Shown here in pieces: positions 14,163 to 22,213 of a DNA stretch of 64,000 nucleotides (position 1 is the stretch's first letter; every line of letters starts with the position of its first letter). Below the pieces are notes generated by a model. That model saw only the letters and a program-made list of their open reading frames with translations. It was not told the DNA's origin and ran no database searches. The stretch is from Leucobacter sp042726155 (GTDB taxonomy: Bacteria; Actinomycetota; Actinomycetes; Actinomycetales; Microbacteriaceae): assembly GCF_042726155.1 (NCBI RefSeq), contig NZ_JBHXHV010000002.1, positions 372,001-436,000 on the forward strand. Direction: 5' to 3'. The position numbers and the translations under genes are program-made.

Positions 14163-16877
14163 TCAGCGCACGCGAGCCGCCGCGCGGCGACGCCCGACCA
14201 TGATCACGAGACCGGCGGCGAGCAGGCCGGCTCCCATGATTGCGAACGGCACGACGTCCGAACCGGTCGAGGCCAGCGCCGCGGAGTCGGTTCCCCGAGC
14301 GGCGTCGACCGCGGCCGTTCCGGGCTTGGCAGCTGCGTCAGAGCCGCCGGATGCACCCGATGCACCCGATGCGCCGGTCGAGCCGTCGGCGCTCGCCGAG
14401 GCCCCGGCCGAGGTCGCACCGTCGGCGGTGGCACCGGCGCCGGCTGCGCCTTCGCTGCCAGCTGTGCCCTCTGCAGCCGCTGACCCCTCGGCGCTCGCGC
14501 CGGGATCCACCGCTGCGGTCACCGTGAGCGGCGTCGACAGCTGTTGCCCATTGGCCAGGGTCACGACGATGCTGTGCTCCCCGGCCTCGGTGTCGGCGGG
14601 AATCTCGAGGGGCTTCGAGAAGGTTCCATCTGCTCCCACGGTTGCTTCGCCGAGCGCGACCGGATCGGAGTGCAGCTCCACCGCGAGTTGTGAGTCCGCA
14701 CTGAAGCCGGTGCCCGAGAGTACGACCTGCGATCCCGCCTCGACCTGCGTTGCATCGAGCTGCAGCTCGGGGCCCGCGGGAATCTCGACGCCGGGCTCGG
14801 TCACCCACTTCTCTCCTGTGGCGTACTTCGTGATGGTGACCTCGTCGTACAGATCACCGACGGCCTTGTCAGTCGTCGCGCCCGCGGTCTTCTCCGCAAG
14901 ATACGAGCGGTAGACCAGCTGATCTTTGCTCACGTCGACGACCTGATAGGTGGTGACTCCCTCGCCGCGCAGCACCTGGGTAGCGCCGTTGCGGGTCCAC
15001 ACGTTGTCTTGCGCGTCGGCAAGATCGTAGTGCTTTGCACCGGAGTTCGAGACGGCGTATACGGGGCCCGTGGTCATCCCCGTGGTTTCTGTCGCATCCG
15101 AGTTCTTGAACCCGCGCGCATAGGTGTGGTCGTGGCCCATCATGACGAGGTCGATGTTGTACTTTTCGAACACCGGCACCCACAGATCGCGCAGAATCGG
15201 TTCATCGCGCCCGGCGGAGGCCGAGTACACCGGCTGGTGGAACGTCACGACGTTCCACTTTGACGGGCTCTGCTGCAGGATGAAGTCGAGCCACGCGGCC
15301 TGATACTTCGTCCACAGCTCAGCGACCTTGCCCGATGGGCACTCCGTGCCGGTGCAGGCGGGCAGCCCGTTCGGCGTCAGAAATGTCGTGTCGCGAGTCG
15401 CGTTGAGCGTGATGAAGCGGACGCTCTGGTAGTCGGTGTAATAGACCGTTTCGGCAGCAAACTCTGACCAGTGGTCGAAGTACGCGGCGTACTGACGCGC
15501 CACCTCGGTATCGCCCTCGGCGAGTGCGGCGAGCTCCCCGATGGAGTCGCGTCGCGGATTGTTCAGCGGGTATTCGAAATTCGCCTTCCACGAGCTGAGC
15601 AGCTTGTCGCCCGAGTACTCGTGGTTGCCCGGCGCCGCCATCACATTGGTCGTCGCTGCGGAGCGCTCCATGCCCGTAAACCAGTTGACCCACTGGGTCT
15701 CATTGCTCGCCGAGTCGATGAGGTCGCCGGCGTGCACCGAACCAATGGAGTTCGTCGCGCGTTCTTCAGCCTGCCGCACGACCTCGGGCCAGGTCGTATC
15801 CAAGCCGATCTGTGCATCGCCGTAGTAGATGAACTGGAAGTCGGACTCCTGCGGGTCAGCTGTCTCAAACGTGAACCACTCACTCCAGCTGCCGGGAAGG
15901 CCGACGCGGTAGCGGTACTCGGTCGCCGGGGCGAGACCCCCGACGGTCGCCGAAAAGTGCTGTTTCGGGTTGCCGTTGACGACGCCAGCTGCATAGGCAT
16001 CGACCACCTGGGCGCCGCCGCCCGCGACCGGCGCGATCTCAACCTGGCCGGTGCTGTGCGAGGGATCGCCAGCCTGCCACGAGAACGACTGCGACGTCTC
16101 CGGGGTCTCGGTCGGGGTGAGGATCACGCGGCTCGGCGGAGCGCCGACCACCTCACCGGGTTCGCCTGCGGCATTCAGCGTCAGCGATGACATGTCGAAG
16201 TACGCGTCTGAGGAGGTGTCACGATCCTGGTACAGCGCAACGGCGACCGTGTTTGTGCCGTCGTGCAGTAGATCTCCATTCGCCGAGAACGAGCTGGTGA
16301 GCGGATCACCGTTGCTTGATCCGGCGTATTCCAGATTGGTGGTCTCCGTAATGCGTGCGTCTTCGTAGCTCGCGACCTTCTGGCCGTTCACCCAGACGAC
16401 GAGGGCGTCGTCGTAGCTGACGGTGCTTGAGAGCGACGCCACCTGTTCGGCGACCCCGGCTTCGAGGTCGAACGTCGTGCGGAAGAAGTACGTCGGAACG
16501 GTCGGCGCAGCCGTGTCATCGATGTAGTGGCGGAGCTTCGTCGCGGGAGTCAGCGGGCCTACGGGCGCAAGCTTGTTGCTCTTCACGCCGAAGCCGCTCG
16601 GCGCGGTCTGCCAGGTGGAATCGTCGTATTCCGGTGTCGTCCAGACTCGCAGCGCCGCGTCACCGCGCGCCGGATCGGTGTTGTCGTCGAGGTACTTCCA
16701 CGTGGTGCCGGTGCTGATGAGCGGCGCCGCGGGAACCGCGGGCGCTTCCGGGGCGGCGGAAGCGGCGGTGGGAATGACCACCCCACCCCCGATGAGGGCT
16801 GCGAGAGCGAGCGCAAACGCGCCCCGCTTCGTGGGTCTTGCGAGCGTCGCTGATCTCGCTGGGTGTGACTCGGGCAT
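14163..16877 (-). CDS. Wall-anchored purple-acid-phosphatase-like metallophosphoesterase
   Basis: 904-aa secreted enzyme. Signal peptide (about 1-42, ending ASAAP), a beta-rich lectin-like region (about 50-230), a fibronectin-like purple acid phosphatase N-domain (about 240-345), a calcineurin-like catalytic domain (about 350-640) with YGDAQ, HAGDLIDS, APGNHEYSG, VTFHQPVYS and MMGHDHTYARG metal ligands, an IPT/TIG-like domain (about 720-800), then a ~65-residue Ala/Ser/Gly linker and the sorting signal LASTG, hydrophobic helix, RRRAAARVR. LAXTG is the class E sortase type of high-GC actinobacteria. ATG 16877 has AAGGA 5 nt upstream. It likely releases phosphate from organic esters at the cell surface. 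Confidence 0.92.
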   Translation of the reverse strand: MPESHPARSATLARPTKRGAFALALAALIGGGVVIPTAASAAPEAPAVPAAPLISTGTTWKYLDDNTDPARGDAALRVWTTPEYDDSTWQTAPSGFGVKSNKLAPVGPLTPATKLRHYIDDTAAPTVPTYFFRTTFDLEAGVAEQVASLSSTVSYDDALVVWVNGQKVASYEDARITETTNLEYAGSSNGDPLTSSFSANGDLLHDGTNTVAVALYQDRDTSSDAYFDMSSLTLNAAGEPGEVVGAPPSRVILTPTETPETSQSFSWQAGDPSHSTGQVEIAPVAGGGAQVVDAYAAGVVNGNPKQHFSATVGGLAPATEYRYRVGLPGSWSEWFTFETADPQESDFQFIYYGDAQIGLDTTWPEVVRQAEERATNSIGSVHAGDLIDSASNETQWVNWFTGMERSAATTNVMAAPGNHEYSGDKLLSSWKANFEYPLNNPRRDSIGELAALAEGDTEVARQYAAYFDHWSEFAAETVYYTDYQSVRFITLNATRDTTFLTPNGLPACTGTECPSGKVAELWTKYQAAWLDFILQQSPSKWNVVTFHQPVYSASAGRDEPILRDLWVPVFEKYNIDLVMMGHDHTYARGFKNSDATETTGMTTGPVYAVSNSGAKHYDLADAQDNVWTRNGATQVLRGEGVTTYQVVDVSKDQLVYRSYLAEKTAGATTDKAVGDLYDEVTITKYATGEKWVTEPGVEIPAGPELQLDATQVEAGSQVVLSGTGFSADSQLAVELHSDPVALGEATVGADGTFSKPLEIPADTEAGEHSIVVTLANGQQLSTPLTVTAAVDPGASAEGSAAAEGTAGSEGAAGAGATADGATSAGASASADGSTGASGASGASGGSDAAAKPGTAAVDAARGTDSAALASTGSDVVPFAIMGAGLLAAGLVIMVGRRRAAARVR

Positions 16878-16975
16878 GGCTGTCCTTCACATCGTTCGAT
16901 ACGCCCCTCCGATTGACGGGGCCGCACCCATCCCAACAGGCGCGAGTGGCCGCGCGAACGCGGGCGCGTAGCGAG

Positions 16976-17047
16976 GTCGTGACCGAGGCGTAGCCGTCAG
17001 GTGTCCGACAGGTGCGAGGCGTTGTCGGCGTTGCGCCGTTCGACGAC
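16976..17047. repeat. Left copy of 72-bp direct repeat flanking the toxin cassette
   Basis: By eye it matches 19991-20062 at 67 of 72 positions in the same orientation. Read on the minus strand it encodes VERRNADNASHLSDT and a stop, a degraded version of the DUF4166 C-terminus at the right copy (VERSDAYNASHPSDT, stop). The 22 nt after the stop codon are identical in both copies. It could be a duplicated integration footprint or a member of a dispersed repeat family. Confidence 0.8.
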
Positions 17048-17291
17048 AGGCTCTTCGTGGAGCGTGCTGCAACATAGCCTTTGGCTCCTCCCCGTAAATT
17101 CGGCAGGCGGCATAGACAAGCATCACCGGCTTCGCGTTTCTTCTAAGAAAGTTGGGGCAGTCTCCATCATTGGGTACTGTGGAATAGATCGCGAGAATGG
17201 GGGGGACATTGAAAGGAAAATCAGTGAATACTTGGTTCTGCTCTATTGTTTTCACGGATCGATCCAGCACATTGTGGGCGGAGATGGCATC
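17048..17291. other. AT-richer intergenic region upstream of toxin cassette
   Basis: About 244 nt with clearly lower G+C than the rest of the window and no supported gene. It should hold the promoter of the toxin cassette; several weak TANNNT hexamers occur but none has a convincing -35. GGAG at 17280-17283 is the ribosome site for the GTG at 17292. The base composition change starts right at the direct repeat, as expected for imported DNA. Confidence 0.5.
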
Positions 17292-17590
17292 GTGAGTAAT
17301 GCCATCTCGTTCAGCTCGGCCTTGTCCACTCGCACGTCGCCACGCTGCATGGGGCGGCCGACTCGTCCAACAGTTCGTCGAGCATCTCCCCCAACTCGGG
17401 CCTCCCGGAGCTCTCGGGCATCGATGCTGCGTTCACGAGCGTGAGCTCGAGCCTCGGGCTGCTTGTGGCTGGATATCGCAGCTCTCTCGCTGCTTCTGCC
17501 GGCGGAATGACAGAGTCGCTAGCGACCCTCATCGAGGTCGAGCAAGACATTGTCGCGTCACTGTCGAAGATCATCGGAGCGCTGCGATGA
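17292..17590 (+). pseudogene. WXG100-sized small protein, frameshifted near its start
   Basis: GTG 17292 has a good Shine-Dalgarno (GGAG, 8 nt) and begins VSNAIS. From about 17306 the protein-like frame is the one ending at TGA 17588-17590: VQLGLVHSHVATLHGAADSS, a Ser-rich stretch, then GIDAAFTSVSSSLGLLVAGY and MTESLATLIEVEQDIVASLS. That frame has a stop at 17297 and no start codon until 17432. One missing base near 17306-17310 would join them into about 99 aa, the size of WXG100 partners, with a C-terminal helix of that type; no WXG triplet is seen. It overlaps the effector start by ATGA. Sequencing error or real inactivation cannot be told apart here. Confidence 0.6.
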
Positions 17591-18861
17591 GCGGGTTCTT
17601 CGAATCTCGGCTAGAGGCGATCGCGAACGCCCCCAGGTATGGCGACGACCTGGCACACGCATCCACGAAGGCAATGTTTGAGGATGCCGCAAACGCATGG
17701 ACTAAAGCCGCGGCAGATCCCGGATTCACCGGCAAAACAGGTGACGCGGCCTCTGCGAGTTTCGCCCGCAGCGCGTCAGCGATCAAGGAACACATCGACC
17801 AGATCGCGCTCCTACCGTCGGTCATCAGTGATGCGAACGCGGCCTTAGACGAGGCGTGGAATATCCTCGACGCGCTCCCCGACACTGGGCCTGCCGAGAA
17901 GGCGCTAGCGACGGCGTTCTCGGATGCCGCGAACGGGGGTTCGATCACGACCGTCGCTCAGGTCGCGACTGCGTACTCTGGGGTGCAAGCCGCGCGGGCA
18001 GCACGCGAAGCCGCAGCCCTCACCGGATACACCCGCTTGATCGGCCAGCTCGGACACGTGGAGAGCACGCTTCAGAAAATCCTCGCGGCTCTCGGGTTCT
18101 CTGGCACTGACTTCGGTGGCGGAGCTGGCGGCACCAAGAAGCTCTCGCTCGACGAGATCCTGGTGAAGTATCAAATCAAGGATGACCCGAGAGATGGAGG
18201 AAAACTTCGCCTCTGGGACCCATACGGTATGCCGCATGTCTGGGCCAAATGGGTCTTTGAAAGGTTTGGCCTGAGCTTCAATACAAGGCTGACTGCCGAA
18301 GAGAAAGATCTTCTCGAGCACATGGCGATCTGGGAGCTGAAAGATGCGTACAACCTCCAAAAGACGGCTCAGGGAGTCGCAGAGGAACACTTCCCTGTCG
18401 GAACTGGCAGGCCCGGCAACTATGACCAAAATGACGCATTCCGGCACACTTATTGGTCGGCAATCATGACGAAGAAGTTTGGCGCTGAGTGGGCGGAACA
18501 ATTCACGAGCGCGCACGAGGGGTACCGAAGCAACCCCGGGCCTCCAGAAGCGATGGATCTCTACAACAACGAGTTTGGGCGCAAGATCGCAACCGAGCAT
18601 CCGTTCGCGAGCGATGAGGAGCTCGCCGTCCTGATCGAAGAAGCGGTCCGCAACGGGGACGTCATCACCATCGACGCCGACAGGAATCTGCAATGGAGCG
18701 ACTACGAGGGGCCTCACCCCGGACCTGACGATTTTGACGAAGTCGGCGGGACCGACAGCCTTCCCGGACGTGATCGCTCGGACTTCGGCGTCGACGACCG
18801 GGCACACCACCCCATTCCAAAATCAGGCACGGGCACGGGATACTACTACTACTGGCGATGA
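17587..18861 (+). CDS. Polymorphic-toxin-like effector with DUF6973-like C-terminus
   Basis: About 424 aa from ATG 17587. Residues 1-190 are helical and Ala-rich (MSGFFESRLEAIANAPRYGD; AANAWTKAAADPGFTGKTGD), resembling the WXG/LXG-like trafficking domains of type VII effectors. A GGGAGG linker is followed by the C-terminal domain with DAFRHTYW (Asp283, Arg286, His287), AHEGY (His310, Glu311) and MDLYNNEFG (Asp324, Asn327, Asn328), a conserved His/Glu/Asp/Asn set I associate with DUF6973 toxin tips. Biochemical activity is unknown. The upstream WXG-sized gene and two downstream lipoproteins overlap or adjoin it, as in effector/immunity cassettes. No signal peptide is seen. Confidence 0.78.
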   Translation: MSGFFESRLEAIANAPRYGDDLAHASTKAMFEDAANAWTKAAADPGFTGKTGDAASASFARSASAIKEHIDQIALLPSVISDANAALDEAWNILDALPDTGPAEKALATAFSDAANGGSITTVAQVATAYSGVQAARAAREAAALTGYTRLIGQLGHVESTLQKILAALGFSGTDFGGGAGGTKKLSLDEILVKYQIKDDPRDGGKLRLWDPYGMPHVWAKWVFERFGLSFNTRLTAEEKDLLEHMAIWELKDAYNLQKTAQGVAEEHFPVGTGRPGNYDQNDAFRHTYWSAIMTKKFGAEWAEQFTSAHEGYRSNPGPPEAMDLYNNEFGRKIATEHPFASDEELAVLIEEAVRNGDVITIDADRNLQWSDYEGPHPGPDDFDEVGGTDSLPGRDRSDFGVDDRAHHPIPKSGTGTGYYYYWR

Positions 18862-19394
18862 TGAAACCTAAAACCCGAGGGCACAATAACCGAGTAGTGG
18901 CGACAATCGCCGCCCTTCTCGTTACGCTTACTGCGGCCGGCTGCGCGGATGTTATCGAACACGACGTTGCCAACGGCCGCGCCGGAAAGTTTGACGCTGC
19001 ACTCCGAGACGCGTGCGCGTCCGGCGAAATCGTGCCAGCCACCTCACTGATCCCAGAAAAGTGGGACCGCATGCTCGTCGTTATGGAGGGAACTTACGGG
19101 TACATGGTCAACGACACTCTTGGCTTTCACTACACGCACGATGACAGCTACTTTGGAGCAAGCTACACGGGAATCCTGCTCGACGGCGAGAAGAAAGTGG
19201 TGGAGATCGACTACTCATTCGGCACCAACAATCCGCCGGTGGAGATGCCAGCACCTGGACAAATTTTCGACGCGGACACCTTGAGGGTGACCCCTCGTTC
19301 TGAGACCCCCGAGTCGATGCAGAAGTGGCTCGAGCGACGTCATCAGGACTGCATACTGCTTTCCCCGGACGATGCAGAGGCCTTCAACTACTGA
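18858..19394 (+). CDS. Lipoprotein, candidate immunity protein (copy 1)
   Basis: 178 aa, starting at ATG 18858 inside the effector stop (ATGATG; 18861 is possible too). A signal peptide with lipobox LTAAGC places it on the outer membrane face. The mature part contains FDAALRDACASGEIVPATSL, EGTYGYMVNDTLGFHYTHDD, KKVVEIDYSF and DCILLSPDDAEAFNY. I know no named family. Position directly behind the effector and duplication in tandem suggest immunity or anchoring; this is inference. G+C is lower than in core genes. Confidence 0.72.
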   Translation: MMKPKTRGHNNRVVATIAALLVTLTAAGCADVIEHDVANGRAGKFDAALRDACASGEIVPATSLIPEKWDRMLVVMEGTYGYMVNDTLGFHYTHDDSYFGASYTGILLDGEKKVVEIDYSFGTNNPPVEMPAPGQIFDADTLRVTPRSETPESMQKWLERRHQDCILLSPDDAEAFNY

Positions 19395-19418
19395 TGGGCG
19401 ACCAGTAGACCGATCAGG

Positions 19419-19878
19419 ATGTTGTTCGGATATCGGGGGTGTAACGCCTGCCGACGGAGCGTGTCGGGTGTGGCAGCAGTTTTCGTCATGCTTTCCGCGA
19501 GCGCGTGTGCAGACATTTCGGCCGCATCCAGCCGGGCCGGTGAACTTGACGCCGCACTTCGTGATGCCTGCGCATCGGGTGAAATTGTGCCAGCCACCTC
19601 GCTCATCTCTGAGAAATCGGACCGCATGCTTGTCATGCCTGAGGGAAGCTACGGCTACATGGTCAACGGCGAGCAAAAAGTGGTGGAGTTCAACTACACC
19701 TTCAGCGATAACGCCCCACCGGCAGAAATGCCAGCTCACGGACACATTTTTGACACTGAATCGCTTAGTGTCATTCCTCGTTCGAAGACGCCTGAGTCGT
19801 TGGAACGCAAGCTTAAGCACCGGGGGCCTGGATTGCATTCTGCTCTCTCCGGATGACCCTGTTGCGTTCATCCACTGA
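19419..19878 (+). pseudogene. Lipoprotein, candidate immunity protein (copy 2), frameshifted
   Basis: Tandem paralogue of the preceding gene: lipobox LSASAC, then LDAALRDACASGEIVPATSL, a core that copy 1 has too. It lacks about 25 residues in the middle (copy 1 has TLGFHYTHDDSYF and following; here MVNGEQKVVEFNYT). Near 19820-19825 a run of five G shifts the frame: the open frame ends at 19856 with an unrelated tail, whereas the +1 alternative continues LDCILLSPDDPVAFIH to a stop at 19878, matching copy 1. One extra G explains it. Either a real inactivating slip or a homopolymer error. Confidence 0.7.
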
Positions 19879-19990
19879 TGCAGCCGGAAGAGAGGCTCAA
19901 GTCCGCACGGATGTGATGCGTGTTTAGGTGACAGCTTGGTCGGGCAGCGGGTGCGACCTGTTTATTCATGATGGCTTATGGTCTTGCGAC

Positions 19991-20062
19991 GTCGTGACCG
20001 AGGCGTAGCCGTCAGGTGTCCGACGGGTGCGAGGCGTTGTAGGCGTCGCTCCGCTCGACGAC
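19991..20062. repeat. Right copy of 72-bp direct repeat
   Basis: Includes the stop and last ~16 codons of the DUF4166 gene plus about 21 nt beyond the stop. Matches 16976-17047 at 67 of 72 positions. Together the copies bracket about 2.9 kb of lower-G+C DNA that carries the toxin cassette. Confidence 0.8.
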
Positions 20063-20719
20063 GTCGTATGTGGTGTGACCGCCGTACTCGTAGATTCGGC
20101 CCAGCAGCGGCGCGTCGATCGTCACATCGACGCGCTGGGTGGCGGAGTCGTCGTCGTATTGTTCGCGCAGCCGCACGACCGGCGCCAACCAGCGAGGCAA
20201 CCCGATTCGCAGACGCCCGAGCCGCGCACCGACCGCACGGCTCGTCAGGATCAGCCCACCGTCGCGCACATCGAGATCGAAGGCGGCCGCGACCCTGCAC
20301 TGCACCCCAGTTGAATGAGTTCCGCCAATTTCGTCAACGAGTCGGCCATCTCGATTGAGCGACACCGAGTCGCGCATCGTCCACGTGCCCGTTGGCAATT
20401 CGAAGCGGCGCATGCTCACCGCGCGACCGTTGACTGTCTGATTCTCGATGGTGAACGGCACGTTTTCGGCCCACCCCGCCCACACGATGCCGGCCCGCTG
20501 CAGTGTGCGGAGCACGGGAAACAGTAGCCGACGTACCCAGCGCCGGCTGGTCCCGACCCGCTCGAAGGTCCCGGAGCCCGCGCCGACGCCGCCCAACGGG
20601 ATCGTCGCGAAGTAGCGCTGCAGCGTCGGGTGGAGGTCGGCTGCCGAGTCGGCGTGAGCCGCGAGTGCACGCGCATAGGGCGAACCGCTAGGGGCGCTGC
20701 GCTCGGGCGATTGACTCAC
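20012..20719 (-). CDS. DUF4166 domain protein
   Basis: 235 aa, function unknown. Family-type segments: LHPTLQRYFATIPLGGVGAG, ENVPFTIENQTVNGRAVSMR, MRDSVSLNRDGRLVDEIGG and LILTSRAVGARLGRLRIGLP. DUF4166 also occurs fused to epimerase-like domains in other proteins; here it stands alone. GTG 20719 is supported by TAGCGT (complement of 20726-20731) 6 nt upstream and no Shine-Dalgarno. Divergent from the TPR gene. Its 3' end is one copy of the direct repeat. Confidence 0.82.
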   Translation of the reverse strand: MSQSPERSAPSGSPYARALAAHADSAADLHPTLQRYFATIPLGGVGAGSGTFERVGTSRRWVRRLLFPVLRTLQRAGIVWAGWAENVPFTIENQTVNGRAVSMRRFELPTGTWTMRDSVSLNRDGRLVDEIGGTHSTGVQCRVAAAFDLDVRDGGLILTSRAVGARLGRLRIGLPRWLAPVVRLREQYDDDSATQRVDVTIDAPLLGRIYEYGGHTTYDVVERSDAYNASHPSDT

Positions 20720-20725
20720 GCGTCC

Positions 20726-20763
20726 ACGCTAACAGCGAGGTCATCGGTCCCGTTCCGTAAAAT
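20726..20763. promoter_or_regulatory. Divergent leaderless -10 boxes (DUF4166 / TPR gene)
   Basis: TAGCGT on the minus strand (20726-20731) lies 6 nt before the GTG at 20719, and TAAAAT on the plus strand (20758-20763) lies 6 nt before the ATG at 20770. No Shine-Dalgarno for either gene. Confidence 0.5.
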
Positions 20764-20769
20764 ACACAC

Positions 20770-21315
20770 ATGCACACTGAGGCTCCCGACTGGCAGCAAC
20801 GCATCGACGCGGTCTGGAACGACGAGCGACTTTCACCCGAGCAGACGGTCGCGCGGATCGCCGCGCTCGCGGCTGAGCTGCCTGCGACGGATGCCCGCGG
20901 ACCGTTCGAGCTGGGAGGCGCGTTCGATTCGGCCGGGCACGAGGCGGAGGCGGCCGAGCACTACGCGCGCGCCGTCGAGCTCGGCCTCGCGGGTCGTGCA
21001 CGCGCCGAGCTCGACATTCAATACGCGTCGACGCTCCGCAATCTCGGCCGCTTCGACGAGGCCGTCGCGATGCTTCAGCACAGCACCGACGACCCCGATC
21101 TGGGCGCGTCGCGCAGCGTCTTTCTTGCGCTCGCGCTGCACTCGGCGGGTCGGCCCGGCGAGGCGCTCGCGACCGCGTTGGAGGCGCTCGCACCGACGCT
21201 GCCGCGGTATCAGCGCTCGGTGCGCGGGTATGCGGCCGAACTGCGCACAGCAGCGCTGCCCACGGAGCAGTCCGGCGATCCTGCGCTCCCCGCCTCGACC
21301 GAATCGGGGGTCTGA
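20770..21315 (+). CDS. Tetratricopeptide-repeat protein
   Basis: 181 aa, cytoplasmic. Helical repeats are visible as FELGGAFDSAGHEAEAAEHY, then ELDIQYASTLRNLGRFDEAV and VFLALALHSAGRPGEALATA, three TPR-like units of about 34 residues of the TPR_5 kind. Such proteins are usually protein-interaction scaffolds; no partner is evident. A Pro/Ser/Thr-rich tail ends the protein. Leaderless start predicted from TAAAAT 6 nt upstream. The SGNH hydrolase begins 8 nt after its stop and is probably co-transcribed. Confidence 0.85.
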   Translation: MHTEAPDWQQRIDAVWNDERLSPEQTVARIAALAAELPATDARGPFELGGAFDSAGHEAEAAEHYARAVELGLAGRARAELDIQYASTLRNLGRFDEAVAMLQHSTDDPDLGASRSVFLALALHSAGRPGEALATALEALAPTLPRYQRSVRGYAAELRTAALPTEQSGDPALPASTESGV

Positions 21316-21322
21316 GCCCGTG

Positions 21323-22081
21323 ATGCCCGGAGGAAACTCACGCGACGGTGCGCTCGCGCTCGCGCGATCCGGCGCGGCCTCAGTCAGCCGGCTGCTGGGC
21401 TGGCAGCGATTGCACGAGCGGGTGAACCGCCCCCTCATGGAGCTCGCCGAAATGCAGCCGGTGACCGCGAACTGGTGGCGTGAGCGCCGCAAGCAGAAGG
21501 GCGCGTTCAAGTACCTCGCGCTCGGCGACTCGACCGCGCAGGGCATCGGTGCATCAGTACCCGGTCGCAGCTATGTCGGGCAGCTCGTTGAACGCATTGA
21601 GGCGCGCACGGGTGGGCCCGTGAAGGTCGTGAATCTTGCCGTATCGGGAGCGACGACGTCGCTGTGCCTGCGCGATCAGCTGCCGAAGGCGGAGAAGGTG
21701 CTGACGCACTCCCCCGATCTGGTGACCATCGCGATCGGCGCGAACGACATCGCGGAGTGGAACCCCGTGCGCTTTCACTGGAACATGACGGAGATTCTGT
21801 CGGCCCTGCCGTCGCACACCATCGTCGGGGAGCTGCCGTGCTTCCACCTGCCGTGGAACGACCGCAAGGTGCAGGAGGCCAATCGTATGCTGAGGCTGAT
21901 CGCCGTCGACCGGGGCCTGCAACTCGTGCCGCTGCACGAGGCGACGCACGCCCGCGGTGTACGGGGCGTGCTGACGGAGTTCGCCGCCGACGCGTTCCAC
22001 CCGAACGACCGCGGCTACGAAATCTGGGCTGACACGTTCTGGCCCTACGTGGAGGCACGCATCACGGCCCTGGGCCGCTAG
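21323..22081 (+). CDS. SGNH/GDSL hydrolase
   Basis: About 252 aa serine esterase or lipase of the SGNH fold. Block I LALGDSTAQGIG carries the nucleophile Ser, block II gives VSGATT with Gly, block III IAIGANDIAEWNP gives Asn, and block V DAFHPNDRGY gives the Asp-His pair, so the catalytic set is complete. There is no signal peptide; an N-terminal helix of ~50 residues precedes the domain. The start is uncertain between GTG 21320 and ATG 21323, since no good Shine-Dalgarno is seen. Convergent with the PhoH gene across a structured spacer. Confidence 0.85.
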   Translation: MPGGNSRDGALALARSGAASVSRLLGWQRLHERVNRPLMELAEMQPVTANWWRERRKQKGAFKYLALGDSTAQGIGASVPGRSYVGQLVERIEARTGGPVKVVNLAVSGATTSLCLRDQLPKAEKVLTHSPDLVTIAIGANDIAEWNPVRFHWNMTEILSALPSHTIVGELPCFHLPWNDRKVQEANRMLRLIAVDRGLQLVPLHEATHARGVRGVLTEFAADAFHPNDRGYEIWADTFWPYVEARITALGR

Positions 22082-22116
22082 GGCCCGCCCGCGGTCGCGC
22101 CCAGGAGCGCAAACGT

Positions 22117-22213
22117 CGAGCCCCTCTTTCGTTGCCGAGTCCCTCCTGGAAAGCGCGTTTCGCGGGAGGGGCTCGGCGCTTATAGAGGGACTCGGCGTTT
22201 ACAGAGGGGCTCG
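22117..22213. terminator. Nested inverted repeats between convergent genes
   Basis: Outer arms CGAGCCCCTCT (22117-22127) and AGAGGGGCTCG (22203-22213); inner arms GCCGAGTCCCTC (22134-22145) and GAGGGACTCGGC (22185-22196). Both pairs are perfect. A third related unit, GGAGGGGCTCGGCG, sits at about 22165-22178, so alternative pairings exist. Likely a bidirectional terminator, but the iterated unit also looks like a REP-type element. Further right, GCAGCGCCA occurs three times (22218-22260). Confidence 0.6.

Noticed and set aside
16887..17270. 127-aa minus frame over the left direct repeat
   Set aside because: Its only recognisable part is the repeat itself; no start signal and no domain.
17001..17444. 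147-aa frame before the effector
   Set aside because: Low-complexity reading across the repeat and spacer. Only its last part (from 17292) starts the frameshifted WXG-sized gene.
20630..21322. Extension of the SGNH hydrolase frame to base 20630
   Set aside because: Runs through the TPR gene in another frame and gives Arg-rich nonsense; the catalytic domain begins well after 21323.
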